From contig JABMNO010000010.1 in NCBI GenBank assembly GCA_013204555.1, positions 19,391-83,390 on the forward strand: a DNA stretch of 64,000 nucleotides, in the 5' to 3' direction. How positions within the stretch are numbered: the first letter of the stretch is position 1; every line of letters starts with the position of its first letter. Source of the DNA: Chloroflexota bacterium (lineage in GTDB: Bacteria; Chloroflexota; Dehalococcoidia; Lucifugimonadales; Lucifugimonadaceae). The notes beneath the pieces are model-generated. The model was not told where the DNA came from, ran no database searches, and was given only the letters and a program-made list of their open reading frames with translations. Of this stretch, positions 52,410-60,671 are shown one piece after another. A program made the translations under genes and the position numbers.

Positions 52410-54113
52410 TCAGTTGAGAGTTACCTGAGACAGGAACGAGTTGTCCATCCGAGGCGTCGTGGGATTGAATCCACCGATAGCCGGCCAGGCGACCCACTGC
52501 GCAATGGTTGAAGCGGGACTGAATCGGTAGGCGTCAGCAGCGATGCGTCGCTGTATCTCCAGCACAAGCTCACGCCTTAATGCCGCATCCAACTCTATTG
52601 CCTGTTGCTCTATTAGCTCATCAAGCTCTGAGTCGTTCACGCCCGTCGTATTCCATGCGCCACGTGAGTGGTAGACAGACAACAGATAGTCATTCAAGCT
52701 CGCAACCGGCGGTCGGGCGCCAAGAAACAGATCGAATTCGCCTCCTAGCCACACTTCGTCGGCAAACTGGCGGGTAGTGACCTCTTCCACGAACGTGGTT
52801 GCGCCCCAGTTGTCCAGTGTCTCAGCAACACGGTTAGCAAAACGAACGTACCTGATATCAAACAGCCCCACCCTTAATTTGATCTCAGAACCAGCGAGGA
52901 TTTCCCCCGGTGTCAGATCTGGTCCCTCAAGCAACGAGATCAAGTCCGATGATTCCAGCAGCCAGGATTTGGAGGTGATTGGAAGCCCAACTGTAATGAC
53001 GCTTTCAGTTCCCCATATATCTTTTCTGACATCCTCGATAGCGAGCCGTTTCAAGAGCGATCTCCTGATATTGCGGTCGCTGAAAATCGAGCTTCCGGTA
53101 TTTATTCCCATCTCCAATCCGGCTCCAGCCCGGCTTACCCCGGTCAACTTTAGTGATCCATTGCGATTGAGGGCTGTCTCCAACTCGGCAGTCGGAAGTT
53201 GAACGGCGTCAATGACGCCGGTGAGCAAAGCAGTGAACTGAGTTCCGGGAGAGAGGTAAGCGATCTCAAGCACGGATATACGCGGTCTCAGAGGATCGTG
53301 GTATCTGGCATTCGCGGTCAAGGTGGTGCTGGATTCGTCGGTCTCATCCCAAATCCACGGACCAGACCCGATGTTGGGGCCTCGCAACAGGTCTCCATAT
53401 ATCGCAACCACCTCGGGTGCAACGATGACGCTATGACCATCCGCAAGCGTGTCAAACAGTTCAGGGTCAGGCCGTTTGAGCGTGATTCGAACCGTTCGCG
53501 TGCCTATTGCTTGAATCTCATCAATGTTCTTCAGAAGGCTGGCGTTCGGCCATCCCGGTGTGCGTTGTCGGTTGAGGCTAAACACCACGTCTGCAGCGGT
53601 GACTGGGCGGCCGTTCACCGGGTCAATGCGCTGCCAGCGAGCGTCTGGGTCTAGATTGAACTCAAACGTGGTCTGGTCCAGCATCGCCCAGGAGTCGCAT
53701 AGTGAGCATCGGACGCCTCCGTAAGCGTTTCCCCCGTCAATTGACTCATCGAACACAAGTAGCTTGTCGTAGACGAGTCCGGGACCCCAGACGAATAGCG
53801 CAGGACTCGATTCCTGATGGACATCAAAGTGAACCGGCGGGTTTTCCGTAGCGGTCCGAAACGACCCGGCGCTGATCGTTGGCTCTGGAGTGGCATCTGG
53901 TGAAGGCAGAGGCACTGCGGTTGCTGGGGAGATCGAGAGAATGGTGGGAGTTGGAACGAAGATCGGGATGACGTCTAAGCCCGGTGTCGCGGCCGCTGTT
54001 CCCGGTTCGTCGTTCATGGTGCCTGACGAGCAACCAGCGACGACAGCCACAGCCACCACTATTGCAGCAATGCCCGCGTTGCGTAATTTCTGGCCGCTCA
54101 GGAATTTGTTCAT
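52410..54113 (-). CDS. ABC transporter solute-binding lipoprotein, family 5 (peptide/nickel type)
   Basis: The protein has 567 residues from ATG 54113; a TTG at 54143 is an alternative. A lipoprotein signal is clear: basic MNKFLSGQKLRNAG, hydrophobic IAAIVVAVAVVA and lipobox VAGC, then a Ser/Pro/Thr-rich linker. The mature part shows SBP family 5 features: GRPVTAADVVFSLNRQRTPG, TVRITLKRPDPELF, GSGPWIWDE and YHSRGAWNTTGVNDSELDEL. It captures peptides or other solutes at the outer face of the membrane. No permease or ATPase genes are adjacent, so it may use a distant transporter. Confidence 0.88.
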   Translation of the reverse strand: MNKFLSGQKLRNAGIAAIVVAVAVVAGCSSGTMNDEPGTAAATPGLDVIPIFVPTPTILSISPATAVPLPSPDATPEPTISAGSFRTATENPPVHFDVHQESSPALFVWGPGLVYDKLLVFDESIDGGNAYGGVRCSLCDSWAMLDQTTFEFNLDPDARWQRIDPVNGRPVTAADVVFSLNRQRTPGWPNASLLKNIDEIQAIGTRTVRITLKRPDPELFDTLADGHSVIVAPEVVAIYGDLLRGPNIGSGPWIWDETDESSTTLTANARYHDPLRPRISVLEIAYLSPGTQFTALLTGVIDAVQLPTAELETALNRNGSLKLTGVSRAGAGLEMGINTGSSIFSDRNIRRSLLKRLAIEDVRKDIWGTESVITVGLPITSKSWLLESSDLISLLEGPDLTPGEILAGSEIKLRVGLFDIRYVRFANRVAETLDNWGATTFVEEVTTRQFADEVWLGGEFDLFLGARPPVASLNDYLLSVYHSRGAWNTTGVNDSELDELIEQQAIELDAALRRELVLEIQRRIAADAYRFSPASTIAQWVAWPAIGGFNPTTPRMDNSFLSQVTLN

Positions 54114-54205
54114 CTCCGATAGCCTAAGCGATAGCGAACTCAAAAGTGACAGTTTCCGCGCTCAATTTCTCAACTATTCCGCAACCACGTTCGGACAACA
54201 TCTCT

Positions 54206-55021
54206 GTGAACCTCTCAATAGACATTCACACGCACATTGATCAGCATGACCCCGCTGATCTTCCGGCAATGCTGGAACGATCATCTGCGGCAGCAGTAGG
54301 CACAATAGTTGTCGCAGGAGTCACGGTTGAGAGTTCCCAGAAAGCGGTGGCCCTCGCCAATAAGTACGAAACCGTGTTCGCCGCGGTTGGTATGCATCCC
54401 CAGGATCTGACCGGACCAATCTCTAGCGAGGATGAGGCAGCGCTATCTTTGCTTGCCACTGACCCGCTAGTGGTCGCAATGTCTGAGATCGGCCTCGATT
54501 ATCAGCCCACTTCCCCTGATCACGACGTTCAGGAAGAGGCGCTTCGCATCCAGATAGATATCGCCCGAAGAAACAAGCTACCGGTCATCTGGCACATGAG
54601 AGACGCGACACCAGATTGCTTAAGGATTCTGAGAGATGAACGAATCAATGAGCTAGGTGGCGCTGCTCACTACTTTCAGGGCAGTTGGGACGACGCCACT
54701 ACTGTGATGGACCTTGGCTGTGTAATTTCCCTGGCCAAACCATTGTTGCGATTGACCGAACTTCAAGAGGTAGCGAAGCGCGTCCCGCTGGAAAGCATTG
54801 TGCTGGAGACAGACTCATACCCACAGCCGTTCAAGAAGAGCCGGGATAAGTGGACCGAGCCCAAAGACGTTGCTCTCGTGGCCGCCAAACTCGCAGAACT
54901 CAAAGGCTGCTCGATGAGTGAAGTTGTCCACCAGACGACTGACAACGCGCTCACCCTTCTTGGTGAGCGTGGAACACCCATTCGGGACCAGCTAAATCAC
55001 TTAAACCTCAATGCTTCCTGA
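54206..55021 (+). CDS. tatD: TatD-family metal-dependent hydrolase
   Basis: The protein has 271 residues if GTG 54206 is used; GTG 54146 would add 20 unlikely residues and overlap the divergent lipoprotein gene. Metal ligands: IDIHTHIDQHD (HxH), VAMSEIGLDYQPT (Glu), PVIWHMRDAT (His), GAAHYFQGSWDD (His) and VLETDSYPQPF (Asp). TatD proteins are DNases or deacylases acting in the cytoplasm. Length agrees with the family (about 260). Confidence 0.92.
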   Translation: MNLSIDIHTHIDQHDPADLPAMLERSSAAAVGTIVVAGVTVESSQKAVALANKYETVFAAVGMHPQDLTGPISSEDEAALSLLATDPLVVAMSEIGLDYQPTSPDHDVQEEALRIQIDIARRNKLPVIWHMRDATPDCLRILRDERINELGGAAHYFQGSWDDATTVMDLGCVISLAKPLLRLTELQEVAKRVPLESIVLETDSYPQPFKKSRDKWTEPKDVALVAAKLAELKGCSMSEVVHQTTDNALTLLGERGTPIRDQLNHLNLNAS

Positions 55022-55101
55022 ACCATATAATTCGTAATCAGCCTTCGCACGTCTGAATTCAGGGAACAATCCCGTTCAATAACCCTCCAAGGAGAGGAAA
55101 C

Positions 55102-55686
55102 TTGCTACCAGCCTGGTCCACCATTGGTTTTAAAGAGTGGGCGGTTACCGTTGCAGCCCTTGAGAAGGGCGAGCAAGTTGTTCTCCTGCGCAAAGGCGGA
55201 ATTCGGGAAGATGGTAAGCACTTCAAGATTGAGCACGAGGGTTTCTTTCTTTATCCGACCTACGATCATCAGAAACAGGAGCTGGTCAAGCCGGATTTTC
55301 ATGAGTTGTACGACTCAACGCTCATCGACGAAGACCCTGATCTGGTGCACTTGAGCTCATATGCTGAGGTAACGGAAGTCTTTGAAACCAGCGACGATGC
55401 GATTATCGAATCGCTGAGCGATCACCACATCTGGACGCAGGAGTACACAGAGAAGCGACTTCACTGGAAACCCCGCCACCCCCTCACAGTGATGGTGCTG
55501 CGTGTCCACACTCTGGAGCAGCCACAAGCGCTTCCAGTGATGGAGTCATACGTGATCTGTAAGTCGTGGGTCGAATTCGTTGAGGAGTATCCGGTTGGCG
55601 TTTCAACACCCGTTCTGAACGACCGAAGATTTGATCGGAAAGTCGATGACCTGAAGAGTGCGCTCGGACAGACCGCCTCAGCCTGA
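55102..55686 (+). CDS. DUF1802 family protein
   Basis: A 194-residue protein from TTG 55102, supported by AAGGAGAGGAAAC before it. Typical segments: GFKEWAVTVAALEKGEQVVL, LLRKGGIRED, FKIEHEGFFLYPTYDHQ and a C-terminal half with RHPLTVMVLRVHTL and SWVEFVEEYPVGV. The function is unknown; the family recurs in Cyanobacteria, Chloroflexota and others. It precedes an aldo/keto reductase by 23 bp. Confidence 0.87.
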   Translation: MLPAWSTIGFKEWAVTVAALEKGEQVVLLRKGGIREDGKHFKIEHEGFFLYPTYDHQKQELVKPDFHELYDSTLIDEDPDLVHLSSYAEVTEVFETSDDAIIESLSDHHIWTQEYTEKRLHWKPRHPLTVMVLRVHTLEQPQALPVMESYVICKSWVEFVEEYPVGVSTPVLNDRRFDRKVDDLKSALGQTASA

Positions 55687-55709
55687 ATCCCTGGAGAAAA
55701 CAAATTTCA

Positions 55710-56732
55710 ATGAAATATCGAGTACTTGCTGGCACAGACCTGAACGTTTCAGAGATTGGATTTGGGGTTTGGTCTGTTAGTACGTCTTGGTGGGGCGAAA
55801 TTCCTGAAGAAGATGGAATTTCGCTCATGCGCCATGGATTAGATCTTGGCATCAACTTTTTCGATACCGGGGACGCTTACGGCGCCGGCTACGGTGAAGA
55901 GATACTGGGTAAGGCGTTCCAGGGCAATCGAGATGACATCATCATCGGTTCAAAATTCGGCTATGACCTTGAGGCGCCTCGAGAACCCGGTCAGCACCGG
56001 GAACGTCCTCAGAAATGGGATCCGGAGTTTGTGAAGAAGGCCTGCGAATCATCACTTCGCAGATTGGGAACTGACCGAATCGATTTCTATCAGCTCCACA
56101 ACCCACGGCTGACGGCTCTTGAGAGCGACGACACGTTTGCTGCTCTTGAGGAGCTTCGGGACGAAGGGAAGGTGCGATACGTCGGAGCTGCCATTGGCCC
56201 GGATATCGGATGGACCGAAGAAGGCATCTACGCCGTCAAGAACCGGAGAATCCCATCGCAGATTATTTACAACATCCTTGAGCAAGATCCCGCCGTGGCG
56301 TTCATTGAGGAAGCTCAATCGGAAGGCGTGGGACTACTGAGCCGTGTGCCACATGCGTCAGGTCTCCTCGATGGCAAGTACACGCGGGCAACCAAGTTCG
56401 ACGCCAACGATCACAGGTCATTCCGTAAGCAGCAGTGGCTGGATAAGTCCATGACCAAAGTTGATCAGTTGGACTTCCTGTTCAACGAAAAAAACGCAAC
56501 CATGGCCCAGGTCTCAGTCAAATTCGTACTCACCCCAGAGATCATCGCCTCAGTCCTCGTAACGGCAACCGAGAAAAGCCAACTTGAAGAGTTCTGTGGA
56601 GCGGTAGATATGCCGGAACTGCCAGTCGATGAACTTGACCGACTCAGCGGGCTCTATGCCGATAACTTTGGAGTCGGTGAAAAGGACCAGATCAAATCGA
56701 GTATTGCTGAGGGCGGTTTCGTCGCGGTCTAG
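55710..56732 (+). CDS. Aldo/keto reductase
   Basis: A 340-residue TIM-barrel NADPH enzyme. The catalytic tetrad is visible: NFFDTGDAYGAGYGEE (Asp and Tyr), IIIGSKFGYD (Lys) and IDFYQLHNP (His). NADPH-site sequences are VSVKFVLTPEIIASVLVTAT and later residues. It reduces aldehydes or ketones of unknown identity. It converges with the EVE-domain gene, whose end overlaps by 4 bp. Confidence 0.92.
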   Translation: MKYRVLAGTDLNVSEIGFGVWSVSTSWWGEIPEEDGISLMRHGLDLGINFFDTGDAYGAGYGEEILGKAFQGNRDDIIIGSKFGYDLEAPREPGQHRERPQKWDPEFVKKACESSLRRLGTDRIDFYQLHNPRLTALESDDTFAALEELRDEGKVRYVGAAIGPDIGWTEEGIYAVKNRRIPSQIIYNILEQDPAVAFIEEAQSEGVGLLSRVPHASGLLDGKYTRATKFDANDHRSFRKQQWLDKSMTKVDQLDFLFNEKNATMAQVSVKFVLTPEIIASVLVTATEKSQLEEFCGAVDMPELPVDELDRLSGLYADNFGVGEKDQIKSSIAEGGFVAV

Positions 56733-57238
56733 TCAGGCCTGCCGTCGGGCGCGACCTTACTGTGGTCTTTACGCTGCCCGGACTTAGATCGACTTTTCTT
56801 CTTTGAATCACGCTGGGAAGCTCTCTGGAACTCCTCTTCAAAGAACGCAAAATCCTTCTGGGGAATGACGTGGAGCGGCCCAATAAACGCCAGTGGCCAA
56901 TCTTCAGGCGCCCACTTTCTCACGTACTCCAGCCTGGGACCGACTTGTAGCGCGTCAATCCAACTAGCCTCGTCCAGCACAACGTCCGGTTCGGTCTCTA
57001 CTCGCTGAGCGTAAATCTCGCCTTCTTGATAGTGAGACCAGATCACTTCATCCGCTTCAAACGGCTCAGATTTCACGGTAGCGATTGCGGCGAAGGCTCG
57101 TTCATCTGATAGGTAGTACAGCAAGCGATCATCGACGGCGATTCGAGATGACTTGCGATTCTGGCTGGTCTCAAATCCCTGAACTGCAAAATCTAAATCT
57201 TTCGAGATTTCAAAGTTCTCACGATTCGTGACAATCAT
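56729..57238 (-). CDS. EVE domain protein
   Basis: A 169-residue protein. MIVTNRENFEISKDLDFAVQ and SRIAVDDRLLYYLSDERAFA, FEADEVIWSHYQEGEIYAQR and EYVRKWAPEDWPLAFIG match the EVE fold, a PUA-like domain that binds modified bases in DNA or RNA. The tail is strongly basic (SKKKSRSKSGQRKD). EVE proteins are linked to RNA modification or to defence when fused to nucleases; no nuclease is adjacent here. Confidence 0.85.
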   Translation of the reverse strand: MIVTNRENFEISKDLDFAVQGFETSQNRKSSRIAVDDRLLYYLSDERAFAAIATVKSEPFEADEVIWSHYQEGEIYAQRVETEPDVVLDEASWIDALQVGPRLEYVRKWAPEDWPLAFIGPLHVIPQKDFAFFEEEFQRASQRDSKKKSRSKSGQRKDHSKVAPDGRPD

Positions 57239-57612
57239 CCAATAGGTTTTACCCAGTTCAACTTCTCTCCTGAAGTAAACGCGACAGTCGAAATCTTAGC
57301 ACTAGCGATTTCCCAGAAGATGAACTAATGCCTCCAACCTCATCGCACTCCAGCCCTTGCTCAAATCGGCAGATGGGCTTTTTAGCGGCGAATTCAGAGG
57401 CCCTGGGTAAACAAAAGTAATGATGCCGTAACAAGTAGGTGTGGAACCAGATTTTTGTATTGCAATCTAACCCGAAGTGGCAAAAAGTACGACAGCGTAG
57501 ACGGTTGGCAATCGCCCTGGTTCAGATTCCTGAGAGAAAGATTCATCGGGCGAAAGACATCCACAGGTATTTGATCGGACGCTGAACGCATCCACAATGG
57601 GGGGGGCGTGTT
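57239..57612. other. Gene-free intergenic region upstream of the sensor kinase
   Basis: About 370 bp without a credible gene. It holds a small hairpin (ACTTC-TCTCCT-GAAGT near 57262) and a G-run just before the kinase start. It must contain promoters for the kinase and the divergent EVE gene, but I see no strong -35/-10 pair. A cyclic-di-GMP riboswitch was looked for and not seen. Confidence 0.5.
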
Positions 57613-59745
57613 TTGAGTAGGTTTGGACAAGCCGCAAAGTGGCGATTGACCGCCATCGGAGTGCTGATTCCACTGGCCGTAGTGGCAGTGGCTCTGATCT
57701 GGCAGGACTATGAATCCCGGCGAAGCGCGATTCAGACACAGTTGGAGTTGCAGTCCGCGCAGGTCAACGCCCAACTCGAATCATTCGTGGGTAAGACCGA
57801 AGGCATCAGTGAACAGGTTTCCCAAAACTTTGCGATTCTCTTCCCCTCGGTTCAACGCAATCAACCAGGCCAAATCCTTGAAGATAACGCCAACGTCTAC
57901 CTATCAGATTTCGTAGCCCGCAGCGAATCTTATGATCGAGCGATCGTTGTGGATCGCGACGGAATCGTTCTCGCTGCCTCCGACCGCACCGGTGTCGGTA
58001 ATCGCATTCCTGCCACGAAGTACTTTGAAGTTGTCGCTGGCACAAACTCGTTCACGGTCTCCGACGTATTCATTCCTAAAAAGGCCGGACCGAACGCAAT
58101 GTTTGCGTATCCAGTACGGGACGAACTCGGCGGACCGGCGGCCTACCTCGTCCTTAAATCTGAATTGGCAGCGATTTCATCGCAACTGGACATGACAAGC
58201 GGATTCCCCGACAGTGCGAAATCCGGAATATTTGATAGTAATGGTGTAGTCCTGGCCGGGACGGGTTACGAGGCGCCGCACCCTGGAGCAGCGGTAGGCA
58301 AAAATATCTCAGATAGTGCAGTCTGGCGACAGGCCATGAGTCGCCCCACAGAGCCATGGTTCGGGCCCGGACTCGACAATGTTGAAAGAATCATTTATTT
58401 CGAATACCCGGAGAACACACCCTGGATAACTACGGTGGCGTATGCCCAATCAGAGTTGTTTAATCCGCTATGGACACGGGTCTACGGATTCTCTGCTGGA
58501 TTGGGCGCGACGGTCATAGGAACGCTATTGCTGATTGAAATCTTGCGTCGTCGGGAGCGTGGTGCATGGGAGTCTCTTTCCGCCGAGCGTCAGACCCTGG
58601 AAGCAGTCATGGAAGGCTGCAATGACGGCGTGTTCGTCTGCGATATTTCCGGAAAGATCGCCTACGTCAATGAACGATTCAAGAGCATGTTTGGCGTGCA
58701 GTTCAGCGTCAATTCTGGACAAGATCTGAGTGTTTTGATTTCGAATGGAGTTGGGGAAGGCCGCCTGGATGAAGAAAATGAAACGGCTCTCTGGAATCTG
58801 CTTAGTGACGATAGCGGCTCAGGCCGGACAACGCTATCTCTACATGGAAAGTCGATGCAGGAACTTGATCTGGTCAGCTACCCGGTCTATAGATGGGATG
58901 GCACGCTGAGTGGCCGGACAATACTGGCTCGTGATGTAACAGAAGAGCGAAAACTGCAGCGCTTGAAGTCCGAATTCGTCGCCCACGCCTCACATCAACT
59001 CAGGACACCATTGGCATCGGTTCTCGCGTCATCGGAACTCCTGCTAAATGTGGATACCGACTCAGCAAAACGCGAAAAGTGGGTAGGGGTAATCCATTCA
59101 CAAGCACTGAGGATGCGGACGACGATCAACACCCTGTTGAATCTGTCTGAACTCGAATCTGGTCGCATCTCATTAGATAGCACAACCGTTGATCTATCAG
59201 TTGTTGCGGCATCGTTATCTGATGAAGCCGCCGCCCGGTCTGACATGCATACGTTGAAACTCGACATAGATATGGACGCCAGGTATGCCATTTGCGACAG
59301 ATCCAAGATCGTGGAGGTACTTCAGAGCTTGCTGGACAACGCCATAAAGTACTCGCCGGATGGCGGGGTCGTGAATATCGTTTCCAGAAGGACTGATGAT
59401 GGCTCAATCGCGCTCTCGGTGTCGGACCAGGGGGTTGGTATCTCAGAGAACGAGATTGGGGGTCTTTTCAACCCCTATGAGCGGGCGTCAGCGCAGGCAA
59501 GAGGATTTTCTGAAGGTTCTGGCCTCGGACTTTACATCGTGAAATCGCTTGTTGAATTACATGGTGGAACTGTTAAGGCGGAGAGCACTCCGGGTCAGGG
59601 AAGCACGTTCACGTTCACGATCGATGCCGATGATTCAGTGATAGGCGAACCCTCGCAGAAAGCCGATTCCAATGTGTGGGAACCGTATGTGCAGACTCAA
59701 CGGGAAATTCTTGGAAAAATCTCCCCGCGACCCATCTCAGGATAA
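57613..59745 (+). CDS. Sensor histidine kinase with extracytoplasmic Cache-like domain and PAS
   Basis: A 710-residue protein from TTG 57613. Transmembrane helix 1 (about 12-32) is followed by an extracellular dCache-type region (to about 285), helix 2 (FSAGLGATVIGTLLLIEIL), a PAS-like domain (about 330-440, LEAVMEGCNDGVFVCDISGK), the HisKA box HASHQLRTPLAS with His461, then the ATPase: LLDNAIKYSPDGG (N box), VSDQGVGIS (G1), GSGLGLYIVKSLVELHGG (G2). It senses a small ligand outside and autophosphorylates. Two receiver genes follow at once, which are the likely targets. Confidence 0.92.
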   Translation: MSRFGQAAKWRLTAIGVLIPLAVVAVALIWQDYESRRSAIQTQLELQSAQVNAQLESFVGKTEGISEQVSQNFAILFPSVQRNQPGQILEDNANVYLSDFVARSESYDRAIVVDRDGIVLAASDRTGVGNRIPATKYFEVVAGTNSFTVSDVFIPKKAGPNAMFAYPVRDELGGPAAYLVLKSELAAISSQLDMTSGFPDSAKSGIFDSNGVVLAGTGYEAPHPGAAVGKNISDSAVWRQAMSRPTEPWFGPGLDNVERIIYFEYPENTPWITTVAYAQSELFNPLWTRVYGFSAGLGATVIGTLLLIEILRRRERGAWESLSAERQTLEAVMEGCNDGVFVCDISGKIAYVNERFKSMFGVQFSVNSGQDLSVLISNGVGEGRLDEENETALWNLLSDDSGSGRTTLSLHGKSMQELDLVSYPVYRWDGTLSGRTILARDVTEERKLQRLKSEFVAHASHQLRTPLASVLASSELLLNVDTDSAKREKWVGVIHSQALRMRTTINTLLNLSELESGRISLDSTTVDLSVVAASLSDEAAARSDMHTLKLDIDMDARYAICDRSKIVEVLQSLLDNAIKYSPDGGVVNIVSRRTDDGSIALSVSDQGVGISENEIGGLFNPYERASAQARGFSEGSGLGLYIVKSLVELHGGTVKAESTPGQGSTFTFTIDADDSVIGEPSQKADSNVWEPYVQTQREILGKISPRPISG

Positions 59746-59796
59746 GGCTATGAGCAATTGATTGGTACTGATTCTCGGGGAAATGGCATTAGGAGC

Positions 59797-60162
59797 ATGA
59801 AGGTTCTGATCATTGACGATGAACTACAGATGCGGGAAGTGGTGAAAGAGTGCCTTGCCGTAATTTCTGACTGTGAAGTCGTTTCGGCGTCCGGCGGTGA
59901 TGACGGTCTGCGACTCAACGATGCTGAGCGGCCTGATGTAATGCTCTTGGATATGCTCATGCCGGGTCGCAACGGCTTCTCGGTCCTCGAAGAGGTGAGA
60001 GATCACCAGACGCATCACCGTCCCAATAAAATCGTCGCTATGTCCGGCATCACAGATAGTGCGACCGTCAAAGCAATGATGGACCTTGGCGCAGATTACG
60101 TGCTCGCCAAGCCGTTCACACTTCAGGAGCTACGTTCTGCATGCGAGACGCTGGAAATTTGA
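59797..60162 (+). CDS. Single-domain response regulator (receiver)
   Basis: A 121-residue CheY-like receiver from ATG 59797 (TTG 59758 possible). VLIIDDELQMREVVKE gives the acidic pocket, VMLLDMLMPG the phospho-acceptor Asp52, and VLAKPFTLQEL the Lys. There is no output domain. It lies 51 bp after the kinase gene and overlaps the next receiver by 22 bp. Confidence 0.9.
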   Translation: MKVLIIDDELQMREVVKECLAVISDCEVVSASGGDDGLRLNDAERPDVMLLDMLMPGRNGFSVLEEVRDHQTHHRPNKIVAMSGITDSATVKAMMDLGADYVLAKPFTLQELRSACETLEI

Positions 60163-60554
60163 TAGAGACGCCAGATCACAGCGCCGCTGACACGTTGTGC
60201 GACGTTCTCATTGTTGATGATGAATCAACTCTCCGAGAGGTCATCAAAGAAGGGTTAGAAGTTGTCCCGGGATTCCGGGTTTCTGCCGTTGGTGATGCCG
60301 AGTCAGGACTCGCGCGCATTCAAACCAGAATTCCTGATGTGCTCCTTCTGGATATCGCATTGCCTGGAATGGATGGGTTTGAACTTCTAGGACTGCTCAG
60401 CCCGTTTGGCAAGGTAGCACGCCCTCGCGTCGTCGTGGCGATGAGCGCTCTTACTGACAGAGTGACGGTAGAACGACTGACTGAACTTGGAGTCAACTCT
60501 GTGCTCCCGAAGCCGTTTACGTTGAGCGAGCTACGCAGAGTCGTCAGCGCCTGA
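60141..60554 (+). CDS. Single-domain response regulator (receiver), second copy
   Basis: A 137-residue receiver from ATG 60141. After a 20-residue lead comes VLIVDDESTLREVIKEG, VLLLDIALPGMDGFELL with phospho-acceptor Asp71, VVVAMSALTD and LPKPFTLSELRRVVSA. It ends right after the fifth strand and helix, so no effector domain exists. It is paralogous to the preceding receiver. The two could share the kinase or pass phosphate between them. Confidence 0.9.
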   Translation: MRDAGNLIETPDHSAADTLCDVLIVDDESTLREVIKEGLEVVPGFRVSAVGDAESGLARIQTRIPDVLLLDIALPGMDGFELLGLLSPFGKVARPRVVVAMSALTDRVTVERLTELGVNSVLPKPFTLSELRRVVSA

Positions 60555-60671
60555 ATTTTCGGTCGCGTGGCTGCTACGCTATCGCCGCATCAGCTAAACT
60601 CCGCTTCGGTTGCTGCCGTCAACGGCCTACCCATGTTTTCCAGATGCTTAGCGCTAACGAAAAGGACGCCA

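Noticed and set aside
57239..57612. Cyclic-di-GMP (GEMM) riboswitch before the sensor kinase
   Set aside because: Conserved GEMM segments could not be found; only scattered partial resemblance.
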